Assembly (NCBI GenBank): GCA_047974415.1
Contig: JBKECH010000159.1
Location: 1-37,639 of the forward strand
DNA length: 37,639 nt
Reading direction: 5' to 3'
Source of the DNA: JBKEAJ01 sp047974415
GTDB taxonomy: Bacteria; Bacteroidota; Bacteroidia; Bacteroidales; Prolixibacteraceae
In this document: positions 1 through 8,198 of the stretch, piece by piece
Layout: each line of letters starts with the position of its first letter
How positions within the stretch are numbered: position 1 is the stretch's first letter
Position numbers and translations under genes: made by a program
Notes under the pieces: generated by a model
Told to the model about the DNA's origin: nothing
The model's database searches: none
The model's input: the letters and a program-made list of their open reading frames with translations, nothing else

Positions 1-341
1 ACAATCTGATTCGTGAGATTGAATGCACCAATCGGCAGCTAAAAACTGATTTGAATCTGCGCCCCATTTATCATCAGACGGATGCACGCAGCGATGCGCA
101 TTTGTTCTTGGGCTTGCTTTCTTATTGGATTGTCAATACCATACGCTTTCAACTCAAACAATCAGGCGACAACGCCTATTGGACAGAAATTGTCAGACGC
201 ATGTCAACACAGAAGCTGGTGACTACAGAAGCCATCAATGCCTTGGGCGAGAAAGTAGAGCTAAGGCAGTGCAGCAAACCAACAAAACAAGTAGAACGAA
301 TATACTCCACCTTAAAATTTAAACATGCATGCACCATTTAA
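1..341 (+). CDS. IS4/IS1634-like transposase, C-terminal part (cut by window edge)
   Basis: The reading frame is open from the first bases and ends at TAA 339-341, so only about the last 112 residues are visible. The segment IREIECTNRQLKTDL followed by RPIYHQTD, then DAHLFLGLLSYWIVN, matches the end of DDE transposases of the IS4 superfamily (IS1634-like). There the last catalytic Glu lies in an E-x-x-x-R-x-L-K setting and is followed by an aromatic, hydrophobic helix. It would catalyse cut-and-paste transposition of its own element. Whether the 5' part is intact cannot be seen. No clear terminal inverted repeat of the element was found between 341 and 372, where a repeat A copy begins. The family call is fairly safe; the exact IS group is less certain. 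Confidence 0.75.
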   Translation, partial: NLIREIECTNRQLKTDLNLRPIYHQTDARSDAHLFLGLLSYWIVNTIRFQLKQSGDNAYWTEIVRRMSTQKLVTTEAINALGEKVELRQCSKPTKQVERIYSTLKFKHACTI

Positions 342-371
342 GAAAATAAAAATCTGTAGGTCACAGCCGCC

Positions 372-568
372 ACCCGAATAATCGCCCAGCCCTACGCTGA
401 CTGGGAAAGTGAGTCTGAGAGAGTGAAAGTTGGGCTAAAGCTTGATAAAACGAAGTTTTTGGTGAATCGCTACGGTGAGCGAAACAAAAGCTGGCGAAGC
501 ATTTGTTCTGAAGAGACCTAAGTATGTAATAGGTAAGCTGGTGCTTAAGTGTTTGCCTAGTTGTAACA
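372..568 (+). repeat. Interspersed repeat A, copy A1
   Basis: Starts with ACCCGAATAATCG (compare AACCCGAATTATGCA in other copies) and carries the family core: GATAAAAC, a TTTTTGGTGAA stretch, CGCTACGGTGAGCG, AAACAAAAGCTGGCGAAGC and TTTGTTCTGAAGAG. The hairpin region is shortened. It fills the gap between the transposase remnant and recO, and its right end runs into an inverted repeat over the recO stop codon. Confidence 0.6.
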
Positions 569-580
569 ACTCTAGGCAAA
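552..580. terminator. Inverted repeat over the recO stop; possible bidirectional terminator
   Basis: TTTGCCTAG at 552-560 and CTAGGCAAA at 572-580 form a 9-bp stem, and the TTG and CAA inside extend it with a small bulge. It overlaps the recO stop codon at 572-574 and lies between convergent genes. No long U tract follows on either strand, so termination is a guess from position and structure. Confidence 0.4.
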
Positions 581-1297
581 TACTTCTTGCAGTATTTCCA
601 ACGATTTTATTTTGCTTACACCATCGAGATGTATGGAGTAATATTTTACGAGGGCTTGTAGAAGTCTGTTGCGCTCGTTGCGCTCAAGATTTATGTTAGG
701 AGCTTGACCCTTGACAAAAAAACGGCATGCCGTAGCTGACAGTTCAGCATCGAGGAAATTTGAGTGAGAGGGCATTAGTTCAACAAAATTTCCCTCCTGA
801 AAATCCCAGTATACAGTGTTTGTGTCCTTGCTGATATTCAGATCTCCAGGGCGAATACCAAAATGGTCGCATAGTCCGCATAGGAATTCAATGTGAAAAT
901 TGGAGTATTTGTCGAGTTCGTCAAAATAGTCCAGAGAGCTTTCGATGTATTGGTATAAGGCATCATCGGGGATGTTGTGTTTTAGGCATTTTTCAAGAAA
1001 TTCTGCAATGAACAGTGATATTGAGCCTTTCACAACATCGAGGCGTAGGTCAGTGTAAACTTTTGTAAGTCGTATTGTTATAGCCCTCCGCATGCCTTCA
1101 GTGCCACTATCCAAATAGCATATTTCCACCTGAGACAAAGGCAACATAGCGCTAAGGACCTTATGCCTATTGTTGCTTTTTGGGATTGCTAATATATAGG
1201 ATGCACGCCCCTCGTCTTTGGTGTATATGTGGACTATACTGCGGTTGTCACTATATTTAATATGTCCGAGTACTATTCCCTCGCTGATTTTTTTCAT
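572..1297 (-). CDS. recO: DNA repair protein RecO
   Basis: The 241-residue product fits RecO, which anneals strands and helps RecR load RecA in the RecFOR gap-repair pathway. The N-terminus (MKKISEGIVLGHIKYSDN, then VHIYTKDEGRASYI) is the RecO OB-fold start. The middle is helical, and the segment FLCGLCDHFGIRPGD near residues 138-152 matches the conserved RecO C-domain Y/C-G-x-x-P region. The family's four-cysteine zinc site is not evident. The start ATG (1295-1297) overlaps the rdgB TGA as ATGA, so the two genes are translationally coupled, with recO downstream. Confidence is high from the N-terminal signature, length and typical pairing. Confidence 0.9.
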   Translation of the reverse strand: MKKISEGIVLGHIKYSDNRSIVHIYTKDEGRASYILAIPKSNNRHKVLSAMLPLSQVEICYLDSGTEGMRRAITIRLTKVYTDLRLDVVKGSISLFIAEFLEKCLKHNIPDDALYQYIESSLDYFDELDKYSNFHIEFLCGLCDHFGIRPGDLNISKDTNTVYWDFQEGNFVELMPSHSNFLDAELSATACRFFVKGQAPNINLERNERNRLLQALVKYYSIHLDGVSKIKSLEILQEVFA

Positions 1298-1875
1298 TTT
1301 GCTTCGGACGCCAAGAAAGTCAGTATCTTTTGTGTGGCCTTCCCTCGGTGGCTAATTTCGTTCTTTGTGTTCTTGTCCATTTCTGCGAAGGTGATATCAT
1401 AACCTTCGGGTTTAAAGATTGGATCATAGCCAAAGCCACTTTCACCATGTTGCTCTGTCATGATACTACCCCTCACCTCTCCCTCGAATGTGTGTTCTTT
1501 GCCGTTGAATACCAAGGCGATGACAGTGACAAAGCGAGCGCTGCGATTGTCGATGTCCACAAGTTTATGTAAGACTAGCTTAATGTTGTCTTCTGCTGAT
1601 TTCTGCTCGCCTGCATAGCGAGCGGAATATACTCCAGGTTCGCCGTTCAACGCATTTATCTCAAGTCCAGTATCGTCAGCAAAACAATCATATCCGTACT
1701 TCTCTTTCACATATCGTGCTTTTTGCAGGGCATTGCCCTCTATTGTTGGCTGAGTCTCTGGGATATCTTCCGAGCATCCTATTTCCGACAAGCTTATAAT
1801 CTCGATTTTATCTCCGACAATCTGTTGTAATTCACGTAGTTTGTTCGGGTTGTTTGTTGCAAATACTATTTTCAT
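1294..1875 (-). CDS. rdgB: Non-canonical purine NTP pyrophosphatase (RdgB/HAM1)
   Basis: Hydrolyses ITP, dITP and XTP to monophosphates and so keeps deaminated purines out of nucleic acids. The product of 193 residues begins MKIVFATNNPNKLREL, the family signature. It then shows FADDTGLEI, NGEPGVYSARYAGE, GESGFGYDPIF and ISHRGKA, which cover the catalytic acidic residues and the purine-binding loop. A TTG-type start six codons upstream (1893) is possible, but ATG at 1873-1875 gives the usual family N-terminus. It overlaps recO by four bases, so the two probably form one transcript. Identification is secure. Confidence 0.95.
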   Translation of the reverse strand: MKIVFATNNPNKLRELQQIVGDKIEIISLSEIGCSEDIPETQPTIEGNALQKARYVKEKYGYDCFADDTGLEINALNGEPGVYSARYAGEQKSAEDNIKLVLHKLVDIDNRSARFVTVIALVFNGKEHTFEGEVRGSIMTEQHGESGFGYDPIFKPEGYDITFAEMDKNTKNEISHRGKATQKILTFLASEAK

Positions 1876-1897
1876 GTGTTTAAAATTCTGCAATAAG

Positions 1898-1973
1898 CTG
1901 TAAGCTATAGGCTTTATGCTTTTGCTGGTTTATTAATCATCCTCCTGTGCGTAGTTAGGCTTATAGCTTACAG
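1898..1973. repeat. Inverted repeat between DUF1016 gene and rdgB
   Basis: CTGTAAGCTATAGGC (1898-1912) and GCTTATAGCTTACAG (1959-1973) pair at 14 of 15 positions. More TATAGCC-like pieces follow the right arm. It looks like a small dispersed palindromic unit; no role can be assigned. Confidence 0.5.
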
Positions 1974-2072
1974 TCTATAGCCTACTGCATGAAGGTTTCG
2001 TACGTTTGTTTTTATTATTAATTGATAGTCAGCAGTTTGTGAGCCAGAGGTCGTTTCTTTATTTTTCCTTGT

Positions 2073-2915
2073 TTATAATCCTTCCCCCAACACTCTCTTA
2101 AACTCCTCCTTACTCGGCAACACCATCTGATACTTCGTTGCGAATATCTGATTGTTGTCTTTAGGGAGGGTGTAGCGGACTACGGCTTCGTTTTTATCTT
2201 TGCCAAGTTCTAACAAGAAATGCTCTAACTTGTCAATGATGCTTTGTTCTAAATCTGATTCTGATTCAGAAAAGCTTTTATCTTCGGACAAACCTAAGAA
2301 CTCTAATGTTAGCGGTTCTTTTATCGCATCTTCATAACGAGTTATAACTAGCCCCTCCTGTGCTAGCTTCATCACTCCCTCTTTATCTCTACTCAATGCA
2401 AGCCTTTCATAGAGCGATGAATTAAATTGTCGCTTCAACTCCTTCAAGCTCCAATTATTATCTGCCGATTCTATTTCATAGAACTTACGCTCATTCTCAT
2501 TGTCAATTCTCATTAGGAAAAGGTAGTGCGACCAGCTTAGATTGAATTTCGCAGACAGTTTCTGCGGAATTGAAAGAGTGGATGTTTCGTCATTACTCTC
2601 AGATGATTGCAAATTTGCAGACACTGTCTGCAAATTTGAGTATGTCAAGTAAAATTGCCTCATGTAGTCTAGATTCCTTCTCGAAAAACCTCGTCCAAAT
2701 TCACTTGTCAATTTCTTTGACAAATCATTCAATACATCTTTCCCATATTCCGCTTTAGCTTCTCCTCCTTGCTCATCTTCCACAATTAAGCGACCTATCT
2801 CAAAATAGGTGTGGGTCATTGTATTGTTGATTGTACGGACTACTTGGGTTCGTGCTATTTGTAGTAGTTCTGCTACTTGGTTGTATAGATTGGTTTGGAT
2901 GCTCGGCTTAGTCAT
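2073..2915 (-). pseudogene. YhcG/DUF1016 family protein lacking its PD-(D/E)XK nuclease core
   Basis: This 280-residue frame has the DUF1016 N-terminal domain: YNQVAELLQIARTQVVRTINNTM, then YFEIGRLIVEDEQGG, YGKDVLNDLSKKLTSEFGRGFSRRNL, and later WSHYLFLMRI and NNWSLKELKRQFNSSLYERL. Full-length relatives continue from FLLELGKG into a nuclease core (F-x-ID-L-x-F-Y then a Lys-containing ELKIG-type motif) and rejoin at C-K-DKNEAVVRYTLP. Here FLLELGK runs straight into DKNEAVVRYTLP at residue 239/240 (about 2198), so some 80-90 residues with the catalytic centre are absent in frame. Start, end and C-terminal tail are intact. YhcG-type proteins are linked to mobile elements and defence islands. Expression as a DNA-binding remnant is possible; I call it a likely pseudogene or internally deleted allele. 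Confidence 0.75.
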
Positions 2916-2956
2916 TTACTATTGGTTTCTAAAATCACGCATAAAATTAAACAAAA

Positions 2957-3058
2957 TATATTGCCAAGGCTTGTTATTGCCGCAAATTTTACAAATAGCC
3001 CCGAGGGTCGTATTGTTCTAGCGAGCATAACGCAGATATTGGACTTTAATAGATAGAC
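2957..3058 (-). repeat. Interspersed repeat B, copy B1
   Basis: On the minus strand the unit begins AGTCTATCTATTAAAGTCC, continues CAATATCTGCGTTATGCTC and ends near ACAAGCCTTGGCAATAT. The same left end and the ACAAGCCTTG box occur in copy B2 (24016-24130), while the middle differs. It sits between the Crp/Fnr gene and the DUF1016 gene. Confidence 0.6.
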
Positions 3059-3059
3059 T

Positions 3060-3734
3060 CTATTTAACATATTTCCTTAGACTACTGAGGTTTATGATCT
3101 TTACTTTTTTTCCTTGCGCTACAATTATCCCCTCTTGGTCGAGCTCTCTAACAGCTCTCGACAATGACGGTCTTGTAACTCCAAATATTGTGGCAAGCGC
3201 CTCGTGCGACTCTTTAAGCACTAAATTCATGTTCCCATCGACAATATTGTCGATGAGATACGAAGCGTATTTGCCCTTAATGGTCTGAAAACTAAGAAAT
3301 TTTATCTTCTGGGATAAGAATTGAGTTCTCGTAGACAAAACCTCTAGATAGTTCTTGAGTATTAACTGGTGAGATTGTAGTAGGCTGAGTAGGTGTATTT
3401 TATGGACGAACAGTAGCTCCACGTCGGTTCTCGCAAACACATTTACAGGGAATTTATTATACGCACCAAATATAAAAGCAGGGGCAATGAGGGCAGGAGC
3501 GTGGAGCTCGTCAATCTTGAGGCTTCGAGCGTCGGGATCGCTCATTTCGGTTTGCACCGTTCCCTTTGTTAGAAAGTACTGTCCAGCCACTTCGTCCTCC
3601 ATCAGGGCAATGACGCCCTTAGCCTTGTAGTTTTTAAGTTGGTATGTTATATTACAGTTGATGTTGTTTAATTCAACATCGCTGATATTTTTCAACAACT
3701 TATTACCTTTTATTCGCTCAAAAAAATCGCGCAC
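3060..3734 (-). CDS. Crp/Fnr family transcriptional regulator
   Basis: The 224-residue protein has the Crp/Fnr layout. Residues about 1-120 form a cyclic-nucleotide-binding-like beta roll (VAGQYFLTKGTVQTEM resembles the sensor core). A long dimer helix follows (LSQKIKFLSFQTIKGKYASYL). Residues about 165-220 form a winged helix-turn-helix with SHEALATIFGVTRPSLSRAVRELDQEGII as recognition region. The Fnr iron-sulfur cysteine set is absent. The effector is unknown. The start is GTG at 3732-3734, and the gene begins four bases after the ABC-F stop, so it is the last gene of a three-gene operon. Confidence 0.88.
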   Translation of the reverse strand: MRDFFERIKGNKLLKNISDVELNNINCNITYQLKNYKAKGVIALMEDEVAGQYFLTKGTVQTEMSDPDARSLKIDELHAPALIAPAFIFGAYNKFPVNVFARTDVELLFVHKIHLLSLLQSHQLILKNYLEVLSTRTQFLSQKIKFLSFQTIKGKYASYLIDNIVDGNMNLVLKESHEALATIFGVTRPSLSRAVRELDQEGIIVAQGKKVKIINLSSLRKYVK

Positions 3735-3738
3735 CTTT

Positions 3739-5616
3739 TCAAATGTTATTTTCTGTTTTCATACTAAGCTCCAGCCATCTGTCTTCTTTGCTCTCTAAGA
3801 GCTTGTTTATTTTCTCCAGTTCTTTACTTTTATTTATAATTTCGTCTTGCGACATCTCCAGTTCAAAACTTGTTTCTATCCTTGCTTTCTGTTCGTTTAA
3901 TTTTTCAATCTCCATTTCTATGGAGTCGAACTCCCTTTGTTCTTTGTAGCTTAGTTTGACGGTCTTTGTCTCTTGTCTTCGACTTTTCGTTTCTGATATT
4001 TTCTCGTTCTTATCTTGTGATTTTGCCCCTTGGGCTTTAGTGTCCTCTGCAATCCGAAAATGCGAGTACGAGCCTGCAAAAACTTCGATAAGGGCTTCGC
4101 CACGAAACACAAACAATTGATCTACAATCTTGTCCATAAAGTATCGATCGTGCGACACTACAATTATATTGCCTTTAAAATCTTGCAGAAAAGCTTCCAA
4201 TACATTTATTGTTACAATGTCCAAATCGTTTGTAGGTTCGTCGAGGATAAGAAAATTCGGATTTGTTATAAGTATCGAGCATAAGTACAATCTTTTTCTT
4301 TCGCCGCCACTGAGCTTCTCTATGTAGTCATATTGTCTTTTTCTTTCGAACAGAAATTTTTCTAACAAGATCTCTGCGGTGAGGTGCTTCCCTCCTGCCA
4401 GTGGCATGTATTCTGCAATTTCGCGTATGGCATCAATCACTCTGTCGCCGTCATTAAAATTTATACCTTGCTGACTGTAGTATCCAAAGCTTACTGTCTC
4501 GCCTATCTCCAGCTCTCCACTTGTTGCTTGCAAGGCTCCAGTAAGTAGGTTCAGAAAAGTTGTTTTCCCACTTCCGTTGTTTCCAATGATGCCAATGCGC
4601 TCTGCTCTATTAAAATTATAGGAGAAGTTCTTAAGCATTGGTTTATCATCGAAAGCAAAGCTCACATTTTTAAACTCTGCAATCTTTGACCCTAGTCGTT
4701 TCATATCGATATTCAGCTCCACGGCAACTTCGTTTCTGCGTGTCGATGCTTGCTCCCTCAATTTCTCAAAATTATCAATTCTGTATTTTGATTTTGATGT
4801 TCGAGCTGGAGGTGTCGATCGCATCCAGACAATCTCTGTGCGCATAATATTCTGAGCCTTATCGACTTCCTTCTGTTGCATTGCCAGACGCTCCTCGCGT
4901 TTTTCGAGGTAGTAACTGTAATTACCTTTGTATCTGTATATTGTCCTGTCGCTGAGTTCTAGTATCTCGGAGCATGTTCGCTCCAGAAAATAACGGTCGT
5001 GGGTAACCATCAGCAAGGTAATATGTTCTTTTATGATGAAATTTTCCAACCATTCTATCATGTCTAAATCTAGGTGGTTGGTAGGTTCGTCGAGGATAAG
5101 AAAATCAGGAGTATTGATAAGCTCCATGGCCAAAGCCACTCGTTTTTTTTGACCTCCCGATAGGCTGCCAATTTTCTGTTTCAGATCTGTTATTTTAAGC
5201 TGGGTAAGTATTTGTTTAAATCGCAACTCGAAGTCCCAAGCATTAAGTCTGTCCATTTCTTCCATTGCCATTTGGTATGCCTGCTGATTTTCAGGATTCA
5301 GAATAGCATCCTCATACTGCTCTACGGCTCTTAGAACAGATGATTGTGCCGAGAACACAGCTTGCGATATAACCATATTTTTATCTAGGTCTATTTCTTG
5401 CGATAAGTAGCTTATTCTCAAGTCTTTTTCGTATCTAATGCTGCCAGAATCAGACTCAATCTTACCTGCTATTATGTTCAGTAACGTCGACTTACCTGCG
5501 CCATTTTGAGCAATGAGAGCAACCTTTTGCCCTTCTTCTATCACAAAAGACGCATTTTCAATTAAAGACAAATCGCCAAAACTCTTTGTTATTTCATTTA
5601 CTTCTAAATACGGCAT
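3739..5616 (-). CDS. ABC-F family ATP-binding protein (Uup-like)
   Basis: A 625-residue protein with two ABC ATPase domains and no membrane segments, the ABC-F plan for ribosome-associated translation factors. Domain 1 has AQNGAGKST (about 36-44), then LSGGQKKRVAL and LILDEPTNHLDL. Domain 2 has IIGNNGSGKTTFLN, then LSGGERKRLYL and LILDEPTNDLD. A lysine- and glutamate-rich linker and a C-terminal coiled coil (YKEQREFDSIEMEIEKLNEQ) fit Uup-type members, which act on ribosomes or branched DNA. ATG at 5614-5616 is preferred over a TTG two codons earlier. The gene follows the small membrane gene with almost no gap. The family is certain; the subclass is inferred. Confidence 0.92.
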   Translation of the reverse strand: MPYLEVNEITKSFGDLSLIENASFVIEEGQKVALIAQNGAGKSTLLNIIAGKIESDSGSIRYEKDLRISYLSQEIDLDKNMVISQAVFSAQSSVLRAVEQYEDAILNPENQQAYQMAMEEMDRLNAWDFELRFKQILTQLKITDLKQKIGSLSGGQKKRVALAMELINTPDFLILDEPTNHLDLDMIEWLENFIIKEHITLLMVTHDRYFLERTCSEILELSDRTIYRYKGNYSYYLEKREERLAMQQKEVDKAQNIMRTEIVWMRSTPPARTSKSKYRIDNFEKLREQASTRRNEVAVELNIDMKRLGSKIAEFKNVSFAFDDKPMLKNFSYNFNRAERIGIIGNNGSGKTTFLNLLTGALQATSGELEIGETVSFGYYSQQGINFNDGDRVIDAIREIAEYMPLAGGKHLTAEILLEKFLFERKRQYDYIEKLSGGERKRLYLCSILITNPNFLILDEPTNDLDIVTINVLEAFLQDFKGNIIVVSHDRYFMDKIVDQLFVFRGEALIEVFAGSYSHFRIAEDTKAQGAKSQDKNEKISETKSRRQETKTVKLSYKEQREFDSIEMEIEKLNEQKARIETSFELEMSQDEIINKSKELEKINKLLESKEDRWLELSMKTENNI

Positions 5617-5618
5617 TC

Positions 5619-5966
5619 TCAAGGATTTTGTTTTGTAACTCTGTTTACAGGACTAACCATTATTGATAGGATTAAACTCAAAAGCAGAGCCCACCAAAAA
5701 CCGTCGACACCGAAGCCTTTCACAAGATAATCAGCAAGAAGAATTATCGTTGAATTTATTACAAATGTAAACAGCCCCATTGTAACTATAGTTAAAGGTA
5801 TCGTCAGCCAAAAGATGATGGGCCTGATAATATAGTTAAGCAAAGACATAACTACTGCTACTAGAACTGCCATAAAAAAGGATTCCACGTATATCCCACT
5901 AAATAAGCGAGATGCAACTAAGATTACTACGGCGTTTATCAAGCATTTTATTATTGTAAGTTTCAT
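5619..5966 (-). CDS. Small four-helix membrane protein, phage_holin_4_2 family
   Basis: The 115-residue product consists almost wholly of four hydrophobic segments (about residues 4-22, 28-48, 52-76 and 88-106). Between them lies the conserved NYIIRPIIFWLTIPLTIVTMGLF-type stretch with Arg-Pro and short polar turns. That pattern is typical of the chromosomal membrane family named after mycobacterial-type holins. The name is historical: nothing phage-like surrounds it. It is the first gene of an operon with the ABC-F ATPase and the Crp/Fnr regulator. Its molecular role is unknown. Confidence 0.85.
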   Translation of the reverse strand: MKLTIIKCLINAVVILVASRLFSGIYVESFFMAVLVAVVMSLLNYIIRPIIFWLTIPLTIVTMGLFTFVINSTIILLADYLVKGFGVDGFWWALLLSLILSIMVSPVNRVTKQNP

Positions 5967-6185
5967 CTGTTTAATATTTTGTTTCTATTGTCCGCACATC
6001 ACCCAATAGGGCAGGGGAAGCAATTTATCACCACCAATTCATATCTCTTTTTAGCAAGAGTTTAAGAACTCCAAATATAGGCAAAAAAAAGATTTTGGTG
6101 TTATTGTAGCATCAAATTATTAAACTAAGCGAGATTATATTCTTTAGATTTTGTATATTTGCTGTCCATCATTGGCATTATTTTA

Positions 6186-6345
6186 TCTCAAATTATGCAT
6201 TGGAACGCCGTAGCGAGTGCTTCAAGCTCGATAAAACAATATTTTTGGTGAGTAGAGATGCAATGCATTGCGTCTGAATCTAGTATAGCGTTTGTTTTGA
6301 AGAGATGGGAGCATGTCGCAGGTTAGCTAATGCATATCCTAGGTT
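6186..6345 (+). repeat. Interspersed repeat A, copy A2
   Basis: Runs from AAATTATGCATTGGAACGCC to TTAGCTAATGCATATCCTAGG. It has the core GCTCGATAAAACAA and GTTTGTTTTGAAGAGATGGG. Between these it carries the palindromic module GATGCAATGCATTGCGTC (6257-6274) instead of the AAACAAAAGC segment of other copies. Confidence 0.75.
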
Positions 6346-6362
6346 TATAATATCAACCTAGG
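6338..6362. repeat. Perfect inverted repeat CCTAGGTT/AACCTAGG
   Basis: Eight-base arms at 6338-6345 and 6355-6362 with a 9-nt AT-rich loop lie at the right end of A2, 46 nt before the DUF4834 start. It could be an operator or a transcript hairpin. A similar GCCTAG/CTAGGC pair follows copy A1. Confidence 0.45.
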
Positions 6363-6407
6363 CAAGTGCGTTTAGAAGATTGTCAAAAACAAAAAACGAA
6401 AAGGAAT

Positions 6408-6644
6408 ATGATATTACTGTCAATTACAGGTTTATTCAGAGTTGTACTAATATTGGTATTGCTGTATTACGGCATTAAACTATTTGCCAAGTACGTGTTG
6501 CCGTCCCTCATAGTGGACGAAAAAGAAAAGCGGGAGCAGGCTGGTGCTGCAAGCACAAAATTTAAACGCACTCAGACCAACAAGCAGATCATCCCTGACA
6601 ACGAAGGTGAGTATGTTGATTTTGAGGAAGTAGAAGATAAATAA
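6408..6644 (+). CDS. DUF4834 family small membrane protein
   Basis: From ATG at 6408 the product is 78 residues: one N-terminal membrane helix (MILLSITGLFRVVLILVLLYYGIKLF) and then a charged cytoplasmic tail (KYVLPSLIVDEKEKREQ and an acidic end, EGEYVDFEEVEDK). This matches the Bacteroidota family DUF4834, of unknown function. A GTG fourteen codons upstream is in frame, but ATG gives the family N-terminus and is preceded by AAAAGGAAT. The gene ends 14 nt before glyS, so the two are probably co-transcribed. Confidence 0.8.
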   Translation: MILLSITGLFRVVLILVLLYYGIKLFAKYVLPSLIVDEKEKREQAGAASTKFKRTQTNKQIIPDNEGEYVDFEEVEDK

Positions 6645-6658
6645 AAATAAAAGATATT

Positions 6659-8191
6659 ATGGCAATTGATTTTAAAAAATTGATTTCACACTGCAAGGAG
6701 TATGGCTATGTGTTTCCATCAAGCGAGATATACGATGGGCTAGGGGCTGTTTATGACTATGGGCAGTATGGCGTTGAACTAAAAAACAATATTAAGCGCT
6801 ATTGGTGGGACTCCATGGTCTTGTTGCACGAGAATGTTGTGGGTATAGACTCTGCCATCTTTATGCATCCGTCCATCTGGAAGGCATCGGGGCATGTCGA
6901 CGCATTCAACGACCCCCTGATAGACAACAAAGACTCAAAAAAAAGATATCGAGCTGATGTCTTGATAGAAGACCAAATTGCCAAATTTGAAGAAAAAATC
7001 GAAAAAGAAGCAGATAAGGCACAGAAACGTTTTGGCGATAAGTTTAATAGAGCCATGTTCCTAGAAACCAATCCGCGAGTACAAGAGTACAAAAGCAAGA
7101 TTCAGGTGCTACACGACAGGTTTTCGCAAGCGCTGAATGACAATGATTTAGACGAACTTCGGCAGATTATTCTTGACTATGAAATAGTTTGTCCCGTGTC
7201 AGGAACAAGAAACTGGACAGAGGTGCGCCAATTCAACCTTATGTTTGCCACCGAGTTTGGTTCTACTGCCGACGGCGCGTCGAAGGTGTTTCTGCGTCCC
7301 GAAACAGCACAAGGCATATTTGTAAACTACCTGAACGTGCAGAAAACAGGGAGAATGAAAATACCTTTCGGAATAGCGCAGATAGGCAAGGCTTTTAGAA
7401 ATGAGATAGTTGCACGGCAGTTTATCTTCAGAATGAGAGAGTTTGAACAAATGGAGATGCAATTTTTTGTAAAGCCTGGAACAGAGCTGGAATGGTTTGA
7501 TAAATGGAGAAACTCCCGTATGAATTGGCACAAGTCCTTGGGATTTGGCGATGACAACTACCGTTTTCACGAGCACGAAAAACTGGCTCATTATGCCAAC
7601 GCTGCCGTAGATATTGAATATAAATTCCCCTTTGGGTTCAAGGAAGTTGAAGGAATACACTCGCGCACAGATTTCGACTTGTCGCAGCATCAAAAATATT
7701 CAGGTAAAAAGATACAATATTTTGACCCTGAGCTAAATGAAAACTACGTCCCTTATGTGGTGGAAACATCCATAGGAGTAGACAGAATGTTCTTGCAGGT
7801 AATTTCGGCATCCTACGAAGAGGAGCAGCTTGAAAAAGAAAGCCGGGTTGTGCTGAAACTCCCCCCCATGCTTGCTCCCATAAAGCTTGCCGTGATGCCA
7901 CTAGTTAAAAAAGACGGACTTCCAGAGCTGGCACGGAAGCTTATCGACGAGCTTAAGTTCGATTATAGCTGTCAGTATGACGAGAAGGACAGCATCGGAA
8001 AGCGATATAGACGCCAAGATGCTATTGGCACCCCTCTCTGTGTAACTGTCGACCATCAATCCTTGGAGGACAATGCTGTGACAATCAGATATAGAGATGA
8101 TATGCGTCAAGATAGAGTTCCAATCGACTCTTTGCCTTCCATAATTGACAAGCAGGTTAGCATGAAGAACGTACTGAAAAACTTACAGTAA
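6659..8191 (+). CDS. glyS: Glycine--tRNA ligase (single-chain type)
   Basis: Charges tRNA-Gly with glycine. The 510-residue product is the dimeric single-chain class II type, as in most Bacteroidota, and not the two-subunit GlyQ/GlyS type. Visible landmarks: ISHCKEYGYVFPSSEIYDG at the N-terminus, CPVSGTRNWTEVRQFNLMF, the motif 2 region RPETAQGIFVNY and GKAFRNEI, MREFEQMEMQFF, motif 3 ETSIGVDRMFL, and the anticodon-binding domain from about residue 405 (LAPIKLAVMPL to the end). Length and motifs are complete. Confidence 0.96.
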   Translation: MAIDFKKLISHCKEYGYVFPSSEIYDGLGAVYDYGQYGVELKNNIKRYWWDSMVLLHENVVGIDSAIFMHPSIWKASGHVDAFNDPLIDNKDSKKRYRADVLIEDQIAKFEEKIEKEADKAQKRFGDKFNRAMFLETNPRVQEYKSKIQVLHDRFSQALNDNDLDELRQIILDYEIVCPVSGTRNWTEVRQFNLMFATEFGSTADGASKVFLRPETAQGIFVNYLNVQKTGRMKIPFGIAQIGKAFRNEIVARQFIFRMREFEQMEMQFFVKPGTELEWFDKWRNSRMNWHKSLGFGDDNYRFHEHEKLAHYANAAVDIEYKFPFGFKEVEGIHSRTDFDLSQHQKYSGKKIQYFDPELNENYVPYVVETSIGVDRMFLQVISASYEEEQLEKESRVVLKLPPMLAPIKLAVMPLVKKDGLPELARKLIDELKFDYSCQYDEKDSIGKRYRRQDAIGTPLCVTVDHQSLEDNAVTIRYRDDMRQDRVPIDSLPSIIDKQVSMKNVLKNLQ

Positions 8192-8198
8192 TCCCTTA

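Larger units (their letters stand above)
5967..6407. other. Divergent intergenic region between the holin-like gene and DUF4834 gene
   Basis: This 441-bp gap must hold promoters for both directions. The left part (5967-6180) is AT-rich with no clear structure. The right part holds repeat A copy A2 and an inverted repeat just after it. No coding potential was seen. Confidence 0.6.

Noticed and set aside
361..579. Small minus-strand frame next to recO
   Set aside because: It lies wholly within repeat A1 and the recO stop region and resembles no protein; it arises from repeat sequence.
5619..5966. Prophage remnant suggested by holin-family names here and at 10740-11084
   Set aside because: No phage structural, lysis or integrase genes are nearby. 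Both families are ordinary chromosomal membrane proteins despite their names.
7199..7693. 164-codon minus-strand frame opposite glyS
   Set aside because: glyS is intact with class II motifs, and the antisense frame shows no family features.
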